In this document: in pieces, positions 23,445 to 34,300 of the stretch
Numbering within the stretch: the first letter of the stretch is position 1
Layout: every line of letters begins with the position of its first letter
From: Marthasterias glacialis
Taxonomy: Eukaryota > Echinodermata > Asteroidea > Forcipulatida > Asteriidae
Assembly (NCBI GenBank): GCA_911728455.2
Contig: OU452228.1
Span: 1,860,001 to 1,924,000 of the forward strand
Direction: 5' to 3'
DNA length: 64,000 bases
The notes under the pieces: generated by a model
Told to the model about the DNA's origin: nothing
Databases searched by the model: none
What the model saw: the letters and a program-made list of their open reading frames with translations, nothing else
Position numbers and translations under genes: made by a program

Positions 23445-26400
23445 TAAAGAACGCTGGAAAAGTGAGCATTTATACTTAGCCTTGCAAAATTTCAAAAAGG
23501 AAAGGAATTACACAGTTTTGGAAACCAATTTCTTTGGATGATTCAGCTTCAAAACTTTTAACTTCTTGTGTTGAATAAAGTGTGTGGTCGCGGTCGTCTG
23601 GCCTAAACTAAATTAGTACATATTATGCATATTTAAACGTTACTTGTAGAATTTCCAAGACTTGTTTATTCAGCCACTCGAAGGTCTCTGGTACAAACTC
23701 CGGAACGTATAATTTGATGAAACTTTTTCGGAATGATGACGTCATTGATGACGTCATGACGTTAAATAAACGTTAAATAATTCAAAACATTCATAACTCA
23801 AGAACGGCAAATGCTACATTCAAAATCTTTGGTGCATCTGAAAGGTCTTGTAATGTTGGACAAATTGTAAGCACACCGTGACCTCATTTGACCTTCACTT
23901 CCGGTAGAAACCGGAAATTAAAGTAACAAATCATGTTATTTGAGGCTCTAGAGCCTTAGTGATTCAAAATATCAACAAACTGAATAATATTTTCTTTAGC
24001 TCAAGAGCATTCTAGAAATGTGATATATGACGTCATAGCTACGTCACAACAAAATTGATACACGAGGTCGAAAAAAAATTATTTTGCTATCTCAAAAAGT
24101 AAAGCATGTACGGACTTGAAACCTACTATATACCTGGACTACAGTGTGTACATGACAAAGCATATTTTTTTGAATGATGACGTCATCGATGACGTCATTA
24201 CATTAAATTGAAGTTTTATACTAAAATAATCATATCTTAAGAATAATACATGCTACATACATGATCTTTACACCATATGAAAGGTCTTAAAGTACTAAAC
24301 AAATCTTACACATTTGACCTTCACTTCCGGTCGAAACTGGAAGTAGTAGTTTTTTATATAACAAATCGTTTCTGAATAACGTAAATTTGTGTATGAATAT
24401 AATAACTTAATTTTCAAGCCCTTCGACGATTCTAAAAATGTTTACAAAGTTTGACCTCATTTGACCTTCACTTCCGGTCGAAACCGGAAGTATAAGTTTG
24501 AATATACAAAAATATGTATCTTATTAATGACACATGGTACATTAATAATCGTTACATCAATTTAAAGCTCTCTGACAATTCTAAATAACATACACAAGGT
24601 GTGACCCTATTTGACCTTTAGTTCCTGTCAAACCGGAAGTTGAAGTTTCATATGACAAACCTTCATGCATAAAGATAAAAAAGTACAAATAAATGTTTCG
24701 CCCGTCAGCATAGCACCAATAGACAAAAAACTTGCACACAATATTGAAATTAAAAATTTTCAGTTACGTAATGAAGCCGAACACCGTGAGTTTGTTCACA
24801 AACTCTAAATTTCTAGTTTTGTTTGTGCTTATGCAGCTCAGGGAAATTGGGCCCTGATCAACCTCTTTTCACTTCTTTCTACTTGACTACTTCTGTAACT
24901 CCAGTGTCCTTGTATGTATAGGCCTCTATATGTTGTGTTGTCATCAAAGATTATAGAGCGCCTAAGCCTCAACATGTGGACCTCGGGCTGAAATGTGAAA
25001 TCTTTGATTGTATAGCCTTTGAGAAAGAGACACTGCTGGGGTCGAAACGTGAGGTCGTTAACAAATGTTTGCATTTGTACAACAGGTCATTGTGGTTGGT
25101 GAGCAGTTTGCAACAGCTAATTTTATTTTTTTTAATAAATGTACAGTAATGAGGATAACATAGTTCGAGCCAATATGTCACACCGGTTAGCGATTTTTTT
25201 ACCCGAATGAAATCAAAAAGAAAAAAAAAAAAAAAAAAAAAAAACCAGGCTCTTGGACCATTGTCCCTTTAAAAACAAAATCACAGGGAAAATAATGATA
25301 AAAAAACCATTTACGAACAAGTTTGAAGAGAAAACTTGCCCAAAAACACTAAAAAGTAAAAAAAAAAAAGAAAAAAAAAAAAAAAAAAAAATACCATATA
25401 GTTTGGAACCGGTCACCTTCCACACAGTAATTAGCAGCCTATCGCCCATTTAACAGCTGGGTCGAAAAGGGTTTTCATATACATTTCCTGTGAATATAAT
25501 AGGAAAGACACACGTATCACGCATGCACAAAATCTACTACACTATTTCGTTTAGGGGAAAAATCGCCACTGGGCAACCATAATAAAATACCTTTAAAGTG
25601 AAAAGAAGCAATTATTAACTGTCACATTTTGATTCGAAGCCGCACCCGATGACTTCGCTACCGAACCATTTGCCCAGAACACATCGCTATGATTCGAAGA
25701 GCGCGCCTACGATGGTTTGGGGGGCTTTTTAGGCTAGAAAGCATGTATCGGTTACAAAGAAAGTATAGAAATTAAATTAAATGGAAATGACCTGACGGGC
25801 TGTTGTAATGAGAAATCTGTTATAGTACAAAAATTGAACACTACGAAAGTACATTTTAGTTAAATTTTCACTACGAAAATACATTTTAGTTACACATGAC
25901 AGTGTAAATGTTTTGCGAATAGGCCTACTATCTTAACAGTCTTTATCCAACAAAACAAAATCTAGATAAAAAGTCATGATGATCCAGTAAAATATTGGAG
26001 TGACACAGACTAAGTATCAATATGAAATTGCGTAAAACGTAATACGAAGAACCAACTTCGCGATGTTTCTGTTTATTTTATTTATGTTTAAATGTTCTGG
26101 TCTCCAGTTTCGACATTATAAAACATCAATATGAATGGTTGCTTTCTCTATTGCAGTTAAAAGTGCGTGGTTTTACCTGCATCGACGCATTGGATCCGTC
26201 TCAGTGTTCGCTAGAGAAGTGCAAAACACTCCAGGCATATACGAATTATATTTGTGACACTCTAGACGAACACAAGACTGATATACCAAATGGTAAGACA
26301 ATTTAGTATCTCATACTTATTTACTTAAATTTTAAAGAGTTATGAAAGAAAAATGAGGCTTAGGAATATTTGTTCATTTGAACATTCGGTATCTACCACA

Positions 26401-28419
26401 AGACAATGTCACATTTGGGTTGGGTCATTGCAGCTTATGTAATTTTTGCTCTGGAGACATGGATTTTGGAAAAACAAAAAAAAATAGAATTAAGATTATT
26501 CGACACCTGAGTAAATTATTATCACCAAAATGTAATCAATAAGTTGGTCCTTGACCAATGACTATAAACTATCCACGAAGTTTCGTTGATTTATAACTTG
26601 ATGTCTAGATGTCGTGCTTGCAGTCAGACAGACATCTTTATACGACAGCGACATTTGGGGTTTTCTAACCGTAGTTCTATATGATCCATTTTTTATGTTT
26701 TCCCTGATAAAAACACTCTGGGGTTGAAACCCACAGTGTAAAATAGACCGTGCATGGCTAAAACAAAACCTCTTTTTAGTAGAATTCTGTTAGATTATGA
26801 AAGAGATGTGATTTCAATTAATGCCACAACACATTACTTTAAATAAAGGGGCTGATTAACTAATTTATCACTTAACAAAAGTAAAACTGACTGTTTTCGA
26901 ACTCACTCTGTGTCACGGCCTATTTCTTTACACGTATTTTGCCATCAGCTGTATGACGTCATACCCAATAGGGGGTCACGTGACCACATTGTCGCGCAAT
27001 CCGTCTATTCTTATGTTTTTCACCAAAAAATCTCCCCACAATGTGACTCTTGTACGTTCAACCTGATAGACAGACTGACATCTTTAGTAACACAAAAAAA
27101 ACTGTGGGTTTTTCCAGTTGGTTTTCTGTTATCCTTTTCTTTGAATATTCTTGTTATAACAGTGATAATCCCAAACGCTGAAACTAGACCACTGCATTAA
27201 TTTATTTAAGCTGATATAATCAGGTACAGGTAACAAAACATGAGATGGAGAATCAAAACTAATGACATTATATAAATAAAAAATATCAAAAGTCATGCAA
27301 TGAAACAATAATGATTGAAAGACAAAATTTTCAAGGTTGTGGGTGTGCCTTATATTTCAAGTGATAGGAACAAGATGTAAGTCGAAATGAATTGAATAAA
27401 AATGTCCAAATTGGTTCTCAAAGTAGATTGCTACGATGCTATACTGATGTGTGGAGCCTTTGGACTTTCTGGTCATGTTACTGACGCATGCTTCCCAGAA
27501 CTAATCCGCATCACAAAACCAGGTAAAGGCAATAGTTTCGTTGTTTTTAAAAACAAATAAAACTTGTGATAAAAAACGCGTGACGTGTGATAAGCACTGT
27601 ACAGATCTTATGCACATGACGTCATTTGGATAGGGTGCACTCGGCTAGAGGATTGTTGCGTCATCGTTTTACCTCAAGATGGCGGCGTGATGACTTCAAT
27701 GCATAAGGTCTATGTAGACCTTTCTACGGGATTAATACACAAGTCCAGTGGTCAAGATTCCACGGGCTACCTTGGGTGGGATTCAAACCCACGACTCCGG
27801 CATTGTATATAAGAGCAAAATGTTTTTATAAAGTCATGTTGTTCTGTTTCAATTCGTATTTTGCATACGGGTTTTACACTTTACCTTGCAAAAACGTTTT
27901 CCAGTTTATTGTAATAAGTTCAAAACTTCATTTTCTGTTATTCTGTATCTTTTACTGTATACATGAAATCAACGGCGCATCCGGGGGAAGGGGGGGGGGG
28001 GAAGAGGATCCCGAAAAAATGGCAAGAGGACAAAAATTAAAAGCTTGATTGATATGGATCACACGTGCTTAAAAATGTGTATATTTCTCTGTTTTTAGGC
28101 ATACGGAGGCTTGATTTTTCACCCCAAAACGCCAAAAGCTCAGAGCTTGCCCTATGGGGCAAAATTTTTGTTGTTTTTGGTTCATACAAATTTAATATTC
28201 CCACTGCGATTCTTTGTTTTAGGAGGTTACATCATGCTCACAATAAGCACCCAGATACTGGACGAATGGCGAGACCGACTTGATGCAGACATTAAATTAT
28301 TCAACCAACAAGGTCTCTGGGAACTTGTAGAGACACGCTGGTGTCCATACGGGTATAACAACACTGAGAAACTACAAGCAATGGTGCCCATTCTCAAGAT
28401 CACCAAACAGCTGCGATAG
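18108..28419 (+). CDS. METTL27: METTL27 (WBSCR27)-like SAM-dependent methyltransferase, 5 exons, 228 aa
   Basis: Exons 18108-18239, 18645-18767, 26157-26292, 27424-27522 and 28223-28419, with phases 0, 0, 1, 1. The fold is a class I methyltransferase. KELAQVYDEWADNYEK is followed by the SAM-binding motif I, ILDAASGTGMVG (residues 72-83), then GFTCIDALDPS (end of beta 2), DCYDAILMCGAFGLSGHV (beta 4 region) and ELIRITKPGGYI. These match METTL27, the gene in the Williams-Beuren region, whose substrate is not established. Length is close to vertebrate METTL27 (about 245 aa). An acceptor at 18086-18088 precedes the ATG by 19 nt. Intron 2 (7.4 kb) is swollen by a Helitron-like insertion. Confidence 0.88.
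18645..18767 (+). CDS. METTL27: METTL27-like exon 2 (SAM motif I)
   Basis: Acceptor TTTATAG and donor GTAAGA give 41 codons in phase 0. Contains ILDAASGTGMVG, which binds S-adenosylmethionine. Confidence 0.88.
19249..19387. mobile_element. Left part of a MITE split by the Helitron-like insertion
   Basis: GGGCCCAATTTCATAGAGC at 19249 is the inverted partner of the sequence ending GAAATTGGGCCC at 24854. GCTTAAGCA here pairs with TGCTTATGCA there. Joining 19387 to 24817 restores a ~177-bp palindromic element. Confidence 0.72.
19577..20628 (+). repeat. Helitron internal block, first copy
   Basis: Aligns by eye with 23727-24766 from GGAATGATGACGTCATTGA to AACTTGCACACAATATTGA. Each block contains several units bearing ACTTCCGGTC / GAAACCGGAAGT half-palindromes (near 19749, 20197, 20341 and 20491). 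Confidence 0.8.
20614..20706 (-). pseudogene. Fragment of a cystatin (stefin) exon inside the Helitron-like element
   Basis: On the minus strand a pyrimidine-rich tract and CTACAG acceptor (complement of 20707-20712) precede 30 codons reading IKPQVENAVGMSLDIYQAK then TYRTEVVAKLN and a stop. This matches the second exon of stefin-type cystatins: K-x-Q-V-E-x-A, then F/Y-x-A-K-x-Y, then the QVVAG inhibitory loop. Here the loop has become EVVAK and the exon is cut off at once, where the Helitron block begins. Stefins are cytosolic inhibitors of papain-like cysteine proteases. No other cystatin exon was found nearby, so it is a captured or relic fragment with no intact product. Confidence 0.65.
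21167..22022 (-). mobile_element. TIR element copy 3 (21189-21991) nested in a fragment of a related copy
   Basis: The inner element is 803 bp, flanked by TA, from GACCGATTGCGCGAC to CACGCAATCGGTC. Outside it, TAGACCGATTGCGAGACC on the left and TTGTGGGTACTACATGTACG on the right match the start of copy 4 (23073 onward). The element therefore inserted into its own relative. A 21-nt A-run lies inside (21523-21543). Confidence 0.75.
22721..22803. repeat. Foldback repeat with GTTTCGACC arms
   Basis: TCACGTTTCGACCCTAGCAG at 22721 is inverted at 22803 over ~27 bp with one or two mismatches. Single arms of the same motif occur near 18942 and 25034. Confidence 0.78.
23071..23703 (-). mobile_element. 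TIR element copy 4, truncated
   Basis: Begins after TA with GATCGATTGCGCAACC and follows the family to CTGGTACAAACTCC, then breaks into GAACGTATAATTTGATGAAA, a string also found at 22431. The far TIR is missing. Includes an A-run near 23413-23442. Confidence 0.75.
23727..24766 (+). repeat. Helitron internal block, second copy
   Basis: Near-copy of 19577-20628 with small indels, including loss of a CCCATT stretch near 24312. It leads into the intact 3' terminus at 24816. Confidence 0.8.
24855..26156. other. METTL27-like intron 2, distal part
   Basis: Contains another GGTCGAAACGTGAGG arm (near 25038) and two long A-runs (25219-25243, 25355-25391). No exon seen. The Lys-rich and Phe-rich frames here are A/T-run artefacts. 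Confidence 0.5.
26157..26292 (+). CDS. METTL27: METTL27-like exon 3
   Basis: Acceptor CTATTGCAG and donor GTAAGA. Encodes LKVRGFTCIDALDPS through DIPN, where the Asp of IDALD is expected to contact the SAM ribose. Confidence 0.88.
26744..27007 (+). mobile_element. TIR element copy 5: internal-deletion derivative, 260 bp
   Basis: TA-GACCG at the left joins directly to the right-hand third of the family (GCATGGCTAAAACAAAACC...) and ends GTCGCGCAATCCGTC-TA. About 500 bp of interior and most of the left TIR are gone. In METTL27 intron 3. Confidence 0.7.
27424..27522 (+). CDS. METTL27: METTL27-like exon 4
   Basis: The acceptor (TTCTCAAAG) is weak but keeps frame. Donor GTAAAG. Encodes VDCYDAILMCGAFG, SGHV and ELIRITKPG. 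Confidence 0.83.
27765..27806 (-). repeat. Possible tRNA-derived SINE fragment
   Basis: The complement reads GTGGGTTTGAATCCCACC, like a tRNA T-arm / Pol III B box. No full cloverleaf and no convincing A box were found. Confidence 0.3.
28223..28419 (+). CDS. METTL27: METTL27-like exon 5 (C-terminus, stop)
   Basis: Acceptor TTGTTTTAG. Reads GGYIMLTIS through a C-terminal WCPYGYNNTEKLQ and ends KQLR before TAG. Confidence 0.88.
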
Positions 28420-29138
28420 GTCAAGCATAATCAAGTGACTTCGGCCACGGCTGTTGGCTGCAGTAATAACGTTGAACTGCCCGCCAACTCAGCTATATCA
28501 GGGCTCGCTAATGTACGTATCTATATTTTACTCAGACCGTCAATCCAGTTACAAATCGTAATTTAGAACATTTAAACACAATGTAGACTGCAACATCATC
28601 CACCCCTTCTAACCGAATTGTCACCTGACAATTTCAATCAATTGTATTTGTTTTTAAGATTAATGAAAGTTTCGTTATTTTAAAGATTAATAACAGTAGC
28701 ATTAATCTACTCCCGATCGGATTTCAGACTAACGAACCTCCACCCCAAAGTCACACGTCATCCTGTCTACCCAGGATGCTCTCTCACCAGCGAAGCTTTG
28801 TAAACTTCGTTAACATAACTTTCAATTCATAAGTTAATCAAAATAGTTTAGACTTCAAAATTGTTGTTTTACTTATAATAATAAACTTAAATGATACGAT
28901 GAGTGTCTAAGTATCACCAAAGTAGACTTTTTATTTGTAAGTGCACCAGTTTCCACGACCCACAGTCAATAATAGTTCTAACTATTATTATTAAATGTAG
29001 AAATTCTTATTTTATTTATAATGATAAAAGCATCAAAGCCTGCTTGGAGGTTTTCTTGAGAGAAATCACACACACAAACGAACAAATATACAAACGCAGA
29101 TTTCAAATTTTAATATTTAAGATGAAGGCCTACTTAAT
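28420..29138 (+). other. METTL27-like 3' flank
   Basis: Presumed 3' UTR. AATAAA at 28880-28885 is a candidate poly(A) signal. The open frame at 28903-29190 runs into the next repeat and is not recognised. Confidence 0.4.
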
Positions 29139-29568
29139 GACGGACTCCGGCTGCAATCATGAAAAAATGAAGACAATGATCGCCCAATGAGGCTTTGAAG
29201 ATCTTCTATGGACATTCAAAGGTATGTGATAACTTCAACCAACTTGGTAAAAATTAAGAGCATGAAAATTCTCCTAATTTTATGAAGAACAAAAAGAGAC
29301 TGTCAGTGACAGTGTCCGTGTGACACCGTGAAAACGTTATGTAGCCTAAGCCATGGCGAACCCCAGCATGCAGGTTTTCGCAAAGGTCACACGGACATTG
29401 TCACTGACACTATTTGTTTACAAAATTAGGATGCTTTCAATTCCTAAATTGTAACCAAGTTGGTCTAAGTTATCACTTACCTCCGAATGTCCATAGTGGC
29501 TGATCTTCAAACCCCCATTCGGCGAGATTTTTCTTGATTTTTTCATGACGGCAGCCAGGGTCCGTCCG
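29139..29568. mobile_element. Foldback MITE, ~430 bp
   Basis: The left arm (GACGGACTCCGGCTGC... through TGTCAGTGACAGTGTCCGTG) is inverted in the right arm (CACGGACATTGTCACTGACA... to GGCAGCCAGGGTCCGTC). Arms are ~190 bp with moderate divergence around a short centre near 29340-29380. Confidence 0.82.
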
Positions 29569-31172
29569 TACGTCTCGTCACGTCGAGCACATGGTGATTT
29601 TACTCGTCAAGCCAATTAATTTTTAAAATCTTACATAAATTATGCAAAACTTACGTGGTCATGGTAAAACCTTTACCGAGGCTACACAACTCGTGTAAAA
29701 TAATGAAATTACATTAGTCATTTTAAGGTAACAAAATGGTTTTGTTGCTTCTTTTGGCAAAATATTACTTAAAATATGCAATACTTTCCTTTTTTTTTAC
29801 CTATTTTGATTTTAACATTTGTTCTGTGAGTGTACCTTAAATTCTCAGGTCTTAGATTTTTTGGTTTGATTGTATAAGATCATGATTGGTATATTTTCAG
29901 TCTATTCTCCTGTGTAAACAATTAAACAATCTTCGTTACTTTATAACAATTATTTGTGAATTTTGTCGTCTATTTCTTTGTTTTATCTAATAATTTTTAG
30001 GCTTTTGATAATTAAACTTTTAGGACAGTTTGGAGATGTCTGGAGCGTTAATTGAGAGGATCAAATTAAAACCTTTGCTTAAAGATATTGACAAAATAGA
30101 AATCGTAAATTTTGTCATGAATATTGTCTCAATTTACGACTTGGGGCACAAGTGATTTTTGTCGTAAACATGGGCGTCAATACTCACGATTTAGGCCACC
30201 AGTCCTGAAATTTGTCATGAATATTGACTTACAAGACTCACAGCGTTTTCAAATAAAAAGAAAAGTATTCATGGGTTCCTAAACTTCCACCCTCTGGTCA
30301 ATTTGACATGGGTAGTCCCAAGGCCCGTCGAGTTATTCTCCGTCCAAATAAAAACACCCCTACATTTTGTGTAAATTTCAAAACGTCCGAGCATCGATCT
30401 TGAAAAATGGTCCTATATCTACGAGCAAATAGGACCATTTTTCAGGGCCCAGGTCATCCAAAGTACCTCAAGTTAGAAGCCAACAACCCCCAGGTCACAA
30501 TTGTGCAAAATTTGTACACTGTACCCCGTTTACTTGGCCCTCAAATCTTTCAAATAGGGAATATTTTGAGGGCCTACAAAATATTTATCAGGCCGACGGA
30601 CTGTTTTCTCCCGATTAAGCTGGGGTGCACCCCCAATACATTTCTGTGATAGCGTTTAGTGAGTGATAACGGGTTTGGGGAGTGATAGCGCCCTCTATTG
30701 GCAGCAATTTGTGATAAGGGTGGATGGTGGACAGTCGTGGACTACAGATAAGAAACGTCTTGCACAAAGACTAGAGCCAATAAGGAATAAATAATAAACA
30801 CAGCAGTTTGCATGAAATGAAACCTGGTTTAACAATTCAGCTGTGATAACATGGTATGACTCCTTAGCTAAAGTTACACAAAATCTCGGTCTGGAGAACA
30901 AACCTATCATTGATAAAAAACCTACACCTGGTATTATTAGTGTGGTTAACTCGCCCACCAGAGTAAACAAACCAGGTACATGAATAAAATTTACAACTTT
31001 GTATTGCATAAGGTGTTCAGATTGTTAATGTTGTTTGCTAAAAGGTTTGATTCATGCACGACACAGATAAGTCATGACTCAGTTCGGAGTAGGGCTATTG
31101 GGATTGTAAACCCTGTTTTTCATTCTGCTTTCCATTGTGTATACGAACAGGTTCAAGTTAACTTAACGAAAC
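29569..31172. other. Intergenic METTL27-like / SLC6, with one small hairpin
   Basis: GAAAAATGGTCCTAT at 30402-30416 is perfectly inverted at 30429-30443. Two related segments with TTTGTCATGAATATTG lie near 30110 and 30216. The last few hundred bases should hold the SLC6 promoter and 5' UTR. No other exon seen. Confidence 0.45.
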
Positions 31173-31374
31173 ATGGAAACATCAATGGAAGAGAAAATGG
31201 AGCTTGAATCAGACGCCGTAGTTCAGCTCTCTTCTAAGGACGCCCAGTCAGAAGACTCCGCAGGGCGGGAAAAATGGAGCGGGAGACTGGATTTCATTTT
31301 ATCGTCAATGGGTTACGCCATTGGGTTAGGAAACGTGTGGAGGTTTCCCTACCTGTGTTACAGCAATGGTGGAG
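31173..31374 (+). CDS. SLC6 exon 1 (N-terminus, TM1)
   Basis: The first ATG starts [14 protein letters not shown] second in-frame Met at codon 5 is possible. Ends in NGG one base into the next codon, before GTATGT. Confidence 0.88.
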
Positions 31375-34300
31375 GTATGTATTGCTGTTATTCATTGTGT
31401 TTCATGATTATAGCCATTTTGGCACTTAATCGTCGTCTTAGTCAAGAACGTCACCGTCACAGTTTCTCCCTCACTTTCGTCTTAGTATGTCAAAAGTCAA
31501 GAAATGTGTTGAAATTGGAGTCTTAATTGATGTCATCGTTTCTTAAACTATCTCATACAAGATTGACACGCCCATTGTAAACAGGAAAAATTACCAAAGA
31601 AACACATACAGTATCAGACTATATAGAAATGACCCCCTTTCTCCTTGGTCGGACCAACATTTCAGTCGGACAAAAGTTGTTGTCCGACCCTAAATGATTT
31701 ATCTGATAGTATAATGGATCGGGAAAAAAGTGTCGAAATCTGCCGTTGGCCGCAGTAGTCCAAAAAATTGGCATGCAGCACAAAAAACAGAAAGCGCAGT
31801 TTGAATCTGCCGTTGTGTTTTCTAAGCCGGCTCTTGGTCAGGTACTAAACTTCATAAGGAGGAGGGAGACCCCGACTCCTCCAAAAGGCGGTACCCTTCC
31901 CTCCACAATGGGGTATCATACAAATACATTATTGCGTATATGCATTTTGAATCAAGGGTGACGTAATTCCATTAGCTACGCTCACTTCACACAAATTCGT
32001 TTCATACAGCGAGAACCAAAAAGCTCATAAAAATGCATTTAGCTACTTTTCCCTTGACGATGTATGTATGACAGGCCTTGCGCATAAAAGCCTTCTTTCA
32101 AGTACCGTAGTGCACCAGTCGATTTCACGAAACTTTACGCAATTGCGTTACGGTAAGTCTACTTGCGCCACATTGTATTACGCAAGTGGATCAGGCTACA
32201 GTAAACTGTACCTTTTACTTTGCCCACAAGGATTAAAGGGGCTTTGTAGTCACGATAACGGCAGGCATGGGACTGTGCCTGGAAAGATGAACTCTCACCC
32301 AGATACTGTGCACACGCACGCGCGGTCAAACCACAAAGGGTGCCGCCGGCACGCTCGCGTTCGTATAGTAGCTGGATTATTCCATTTACTGCTATAATCA
32401 TGACGACACGGCCCCTGTAAGTCGCCCGGGCCAATTTCCCAAACTTTGCGCACAATTTAGTAAGTTGGGCCACTTACACAATAAAAATTGGAGCAAGTAG
32501 ACTTAATTATGTTGCGTAAAGTTTCGTGAAATCAGCTGCTGGAGAACTGTAAAGTGTAGGCCTACATTGTATATGATACATTATTACGGTAGATATCGTA
32601 ACTAAATAAAATTACATTCACAAACGCAAAATACACTTTGATTTGACCTTTTAGTTATGGTCAAGTTAAATGTGTTATGGTCAAGTTAAATGTATCAGTC
32701 TACGCCTGGCTGTTGACGGGTGAACCCTGTATGAACATCATAATTTTGGACTTGCCTTCAAAATGCAATTGCGCGACGCAAGGAGTGATTTTCAGCTGCA
32801 AGCCCTGCAGTTGATTTCACAGAGCGTTAAGATCAATAAGCTGGGTAAATGTATGAATCAATCTTAATTGCTAAGGAAAGTGTGATGGCACAATACAAAT
32901 CACTATACATCTTAAAGTTAGGATGATTCAAGTTAGGAAGAGTTTGGTGAAATTGACTGCAGGGAACGAGTTCACAAAACAGTCGATTTCACCAAACTCT
33001 TCCTAACTTAGGAATCATCCTAACTTTAAGATGCACAGTGATTTGTATTGTAACATTACACTTTCCTTAGCTATTAAGATTGATTCATACATTTGTTCAT
33101 TTTAAGACTGATCTTTTATAACGCTCTGTGAAATCGAAAAAAACTATGAGAACAAATTCAGAGCTGCTATCAGCACGATCAAAACCAATACGAACTAATT
33201 ATAATTAAAATATGGCCGAACAGAATCAGGTATAAGTATTATATGATAAAATATCATAATAAATGAATGAGTTAATAAATAAATAAAATAATGAGGTTTA
33301 TAGGGATTTCTGACCTTGGTCATAATATCAAACCCCCCTAATGGCCGTTTGGGGGTATTTTTATTTTCTACTTCATATAGGAGCCTTCCTATTCCCGTAC
33401 TTGATTATGCTGCTCCTGCTTGGGTTTCCAGTCTTGTTTCTGGAAGTATCATTTGGGCAGTTTGGAAGCCTCGGGTGTATTTCAATGTGGCGCATCAGCC
33501 CACTTTTTAAAGGTAAGTATATCCCAACAAAATCTTAAATTATTTTGATCAGGTGAATTATTCTGATTCTTAAAAAAATAATCACTTAAAAGTGACTTTT
33601 GACATTGCTATCTTTAAAAAAAGCTTCCTTGACCAGCTTTCTTCAATGACTACCAAGTTGACCTTGGATGGGATTTCCACACTTGATATTGAACTTAAAT
33701 GGTACCGGTACATCTAGAACATGGTTTATTATTAATATTTGTTTAAACCAAAACAAGAGTGGAAATCGTTAACATACATACTCATCAATATTTTTTTTCA
33801 TATTCGATATATCTATATAGATAAAAATAACAACATTATTGAGATCTCCAACACACTTTTTAATTGTTTTCATATATTTATTTACTTTTCTTTGACTGCC
33901 GAAGGTATTGGTTTTGGTATGGTTTTGATGTCTGGCTACTTTTGTCTATACTACAACATCATCATCGCATACTCTGCATACTATATGTTTGCATCATTCT
34001 TGAATCCCTTACCGTGGGTGGGGTGTAATCATACCGACTTCAACACAGATGCTTGTTTCGATGGCAGCCAGGGAGGTAATTTACAGGAATGTCCGATGAA
34101 CCCAAACTACACATCAGGAAAAACTAAACCAGTGTTTGCTAGCGAGGAATACTTTGAGTAAGTGCCTTAACCTCTGACCCCATGGATGTTTTTTTCCATA
34201 TCCTCGAAAAGCACTATATGTGATAACCGAATCGACTGCAAGTAAAAGGGGCTTTTTTGCGACCTGACCGCGATTTTGACAAATCATTCAGGAAAAAATT

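Larger units (their letters stand above)
19388..24816 (+). mobile_element. 5.4 kb Helitron-like (Helitron2-type) insertion, non-autonomous
   Basis: The 5' terminus TAGGTGTTCGGC is present twice in tandem (19388 and 19424). Its inverse GCCGAACACC (24776-24785) lies just before a hairpin (GAGTTTGT 24788-24795 / ACAAACTC 24798-24805), followed by CTAG at 24813-24816. Outside T residues on both sides give a T^T insertion site in the split MITE. The interior contains a ~1.05 kb block twice (19577-20628, 23727-24766). Between them lie a cystatin-exon fragment, GACCG-family TIR elements and a foldback repeat. No Rep/helicase frame was seen. Confidence 0.72.
31375..33380 (+). other. SLC6 intron 1, two foldback elements
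   Basis: Holds the foldbacks at 32121-32533 and 32813-33135. Otherwise no feature recognised. The open frame into the intron after exon 1 is read-through. Confidence 0.5.

Noticed and set aside
25213..25453. Lys-rich (+) and Phe-rich (-) open frames
   Set aside because: They are translations of A-homopolymers in a METTL27-like intron.
27765..27806. tRNA gene
   Set aside because: Only a T-arm-like motif is present. No acceptor stem, D-arm or anticodon arm could be built.
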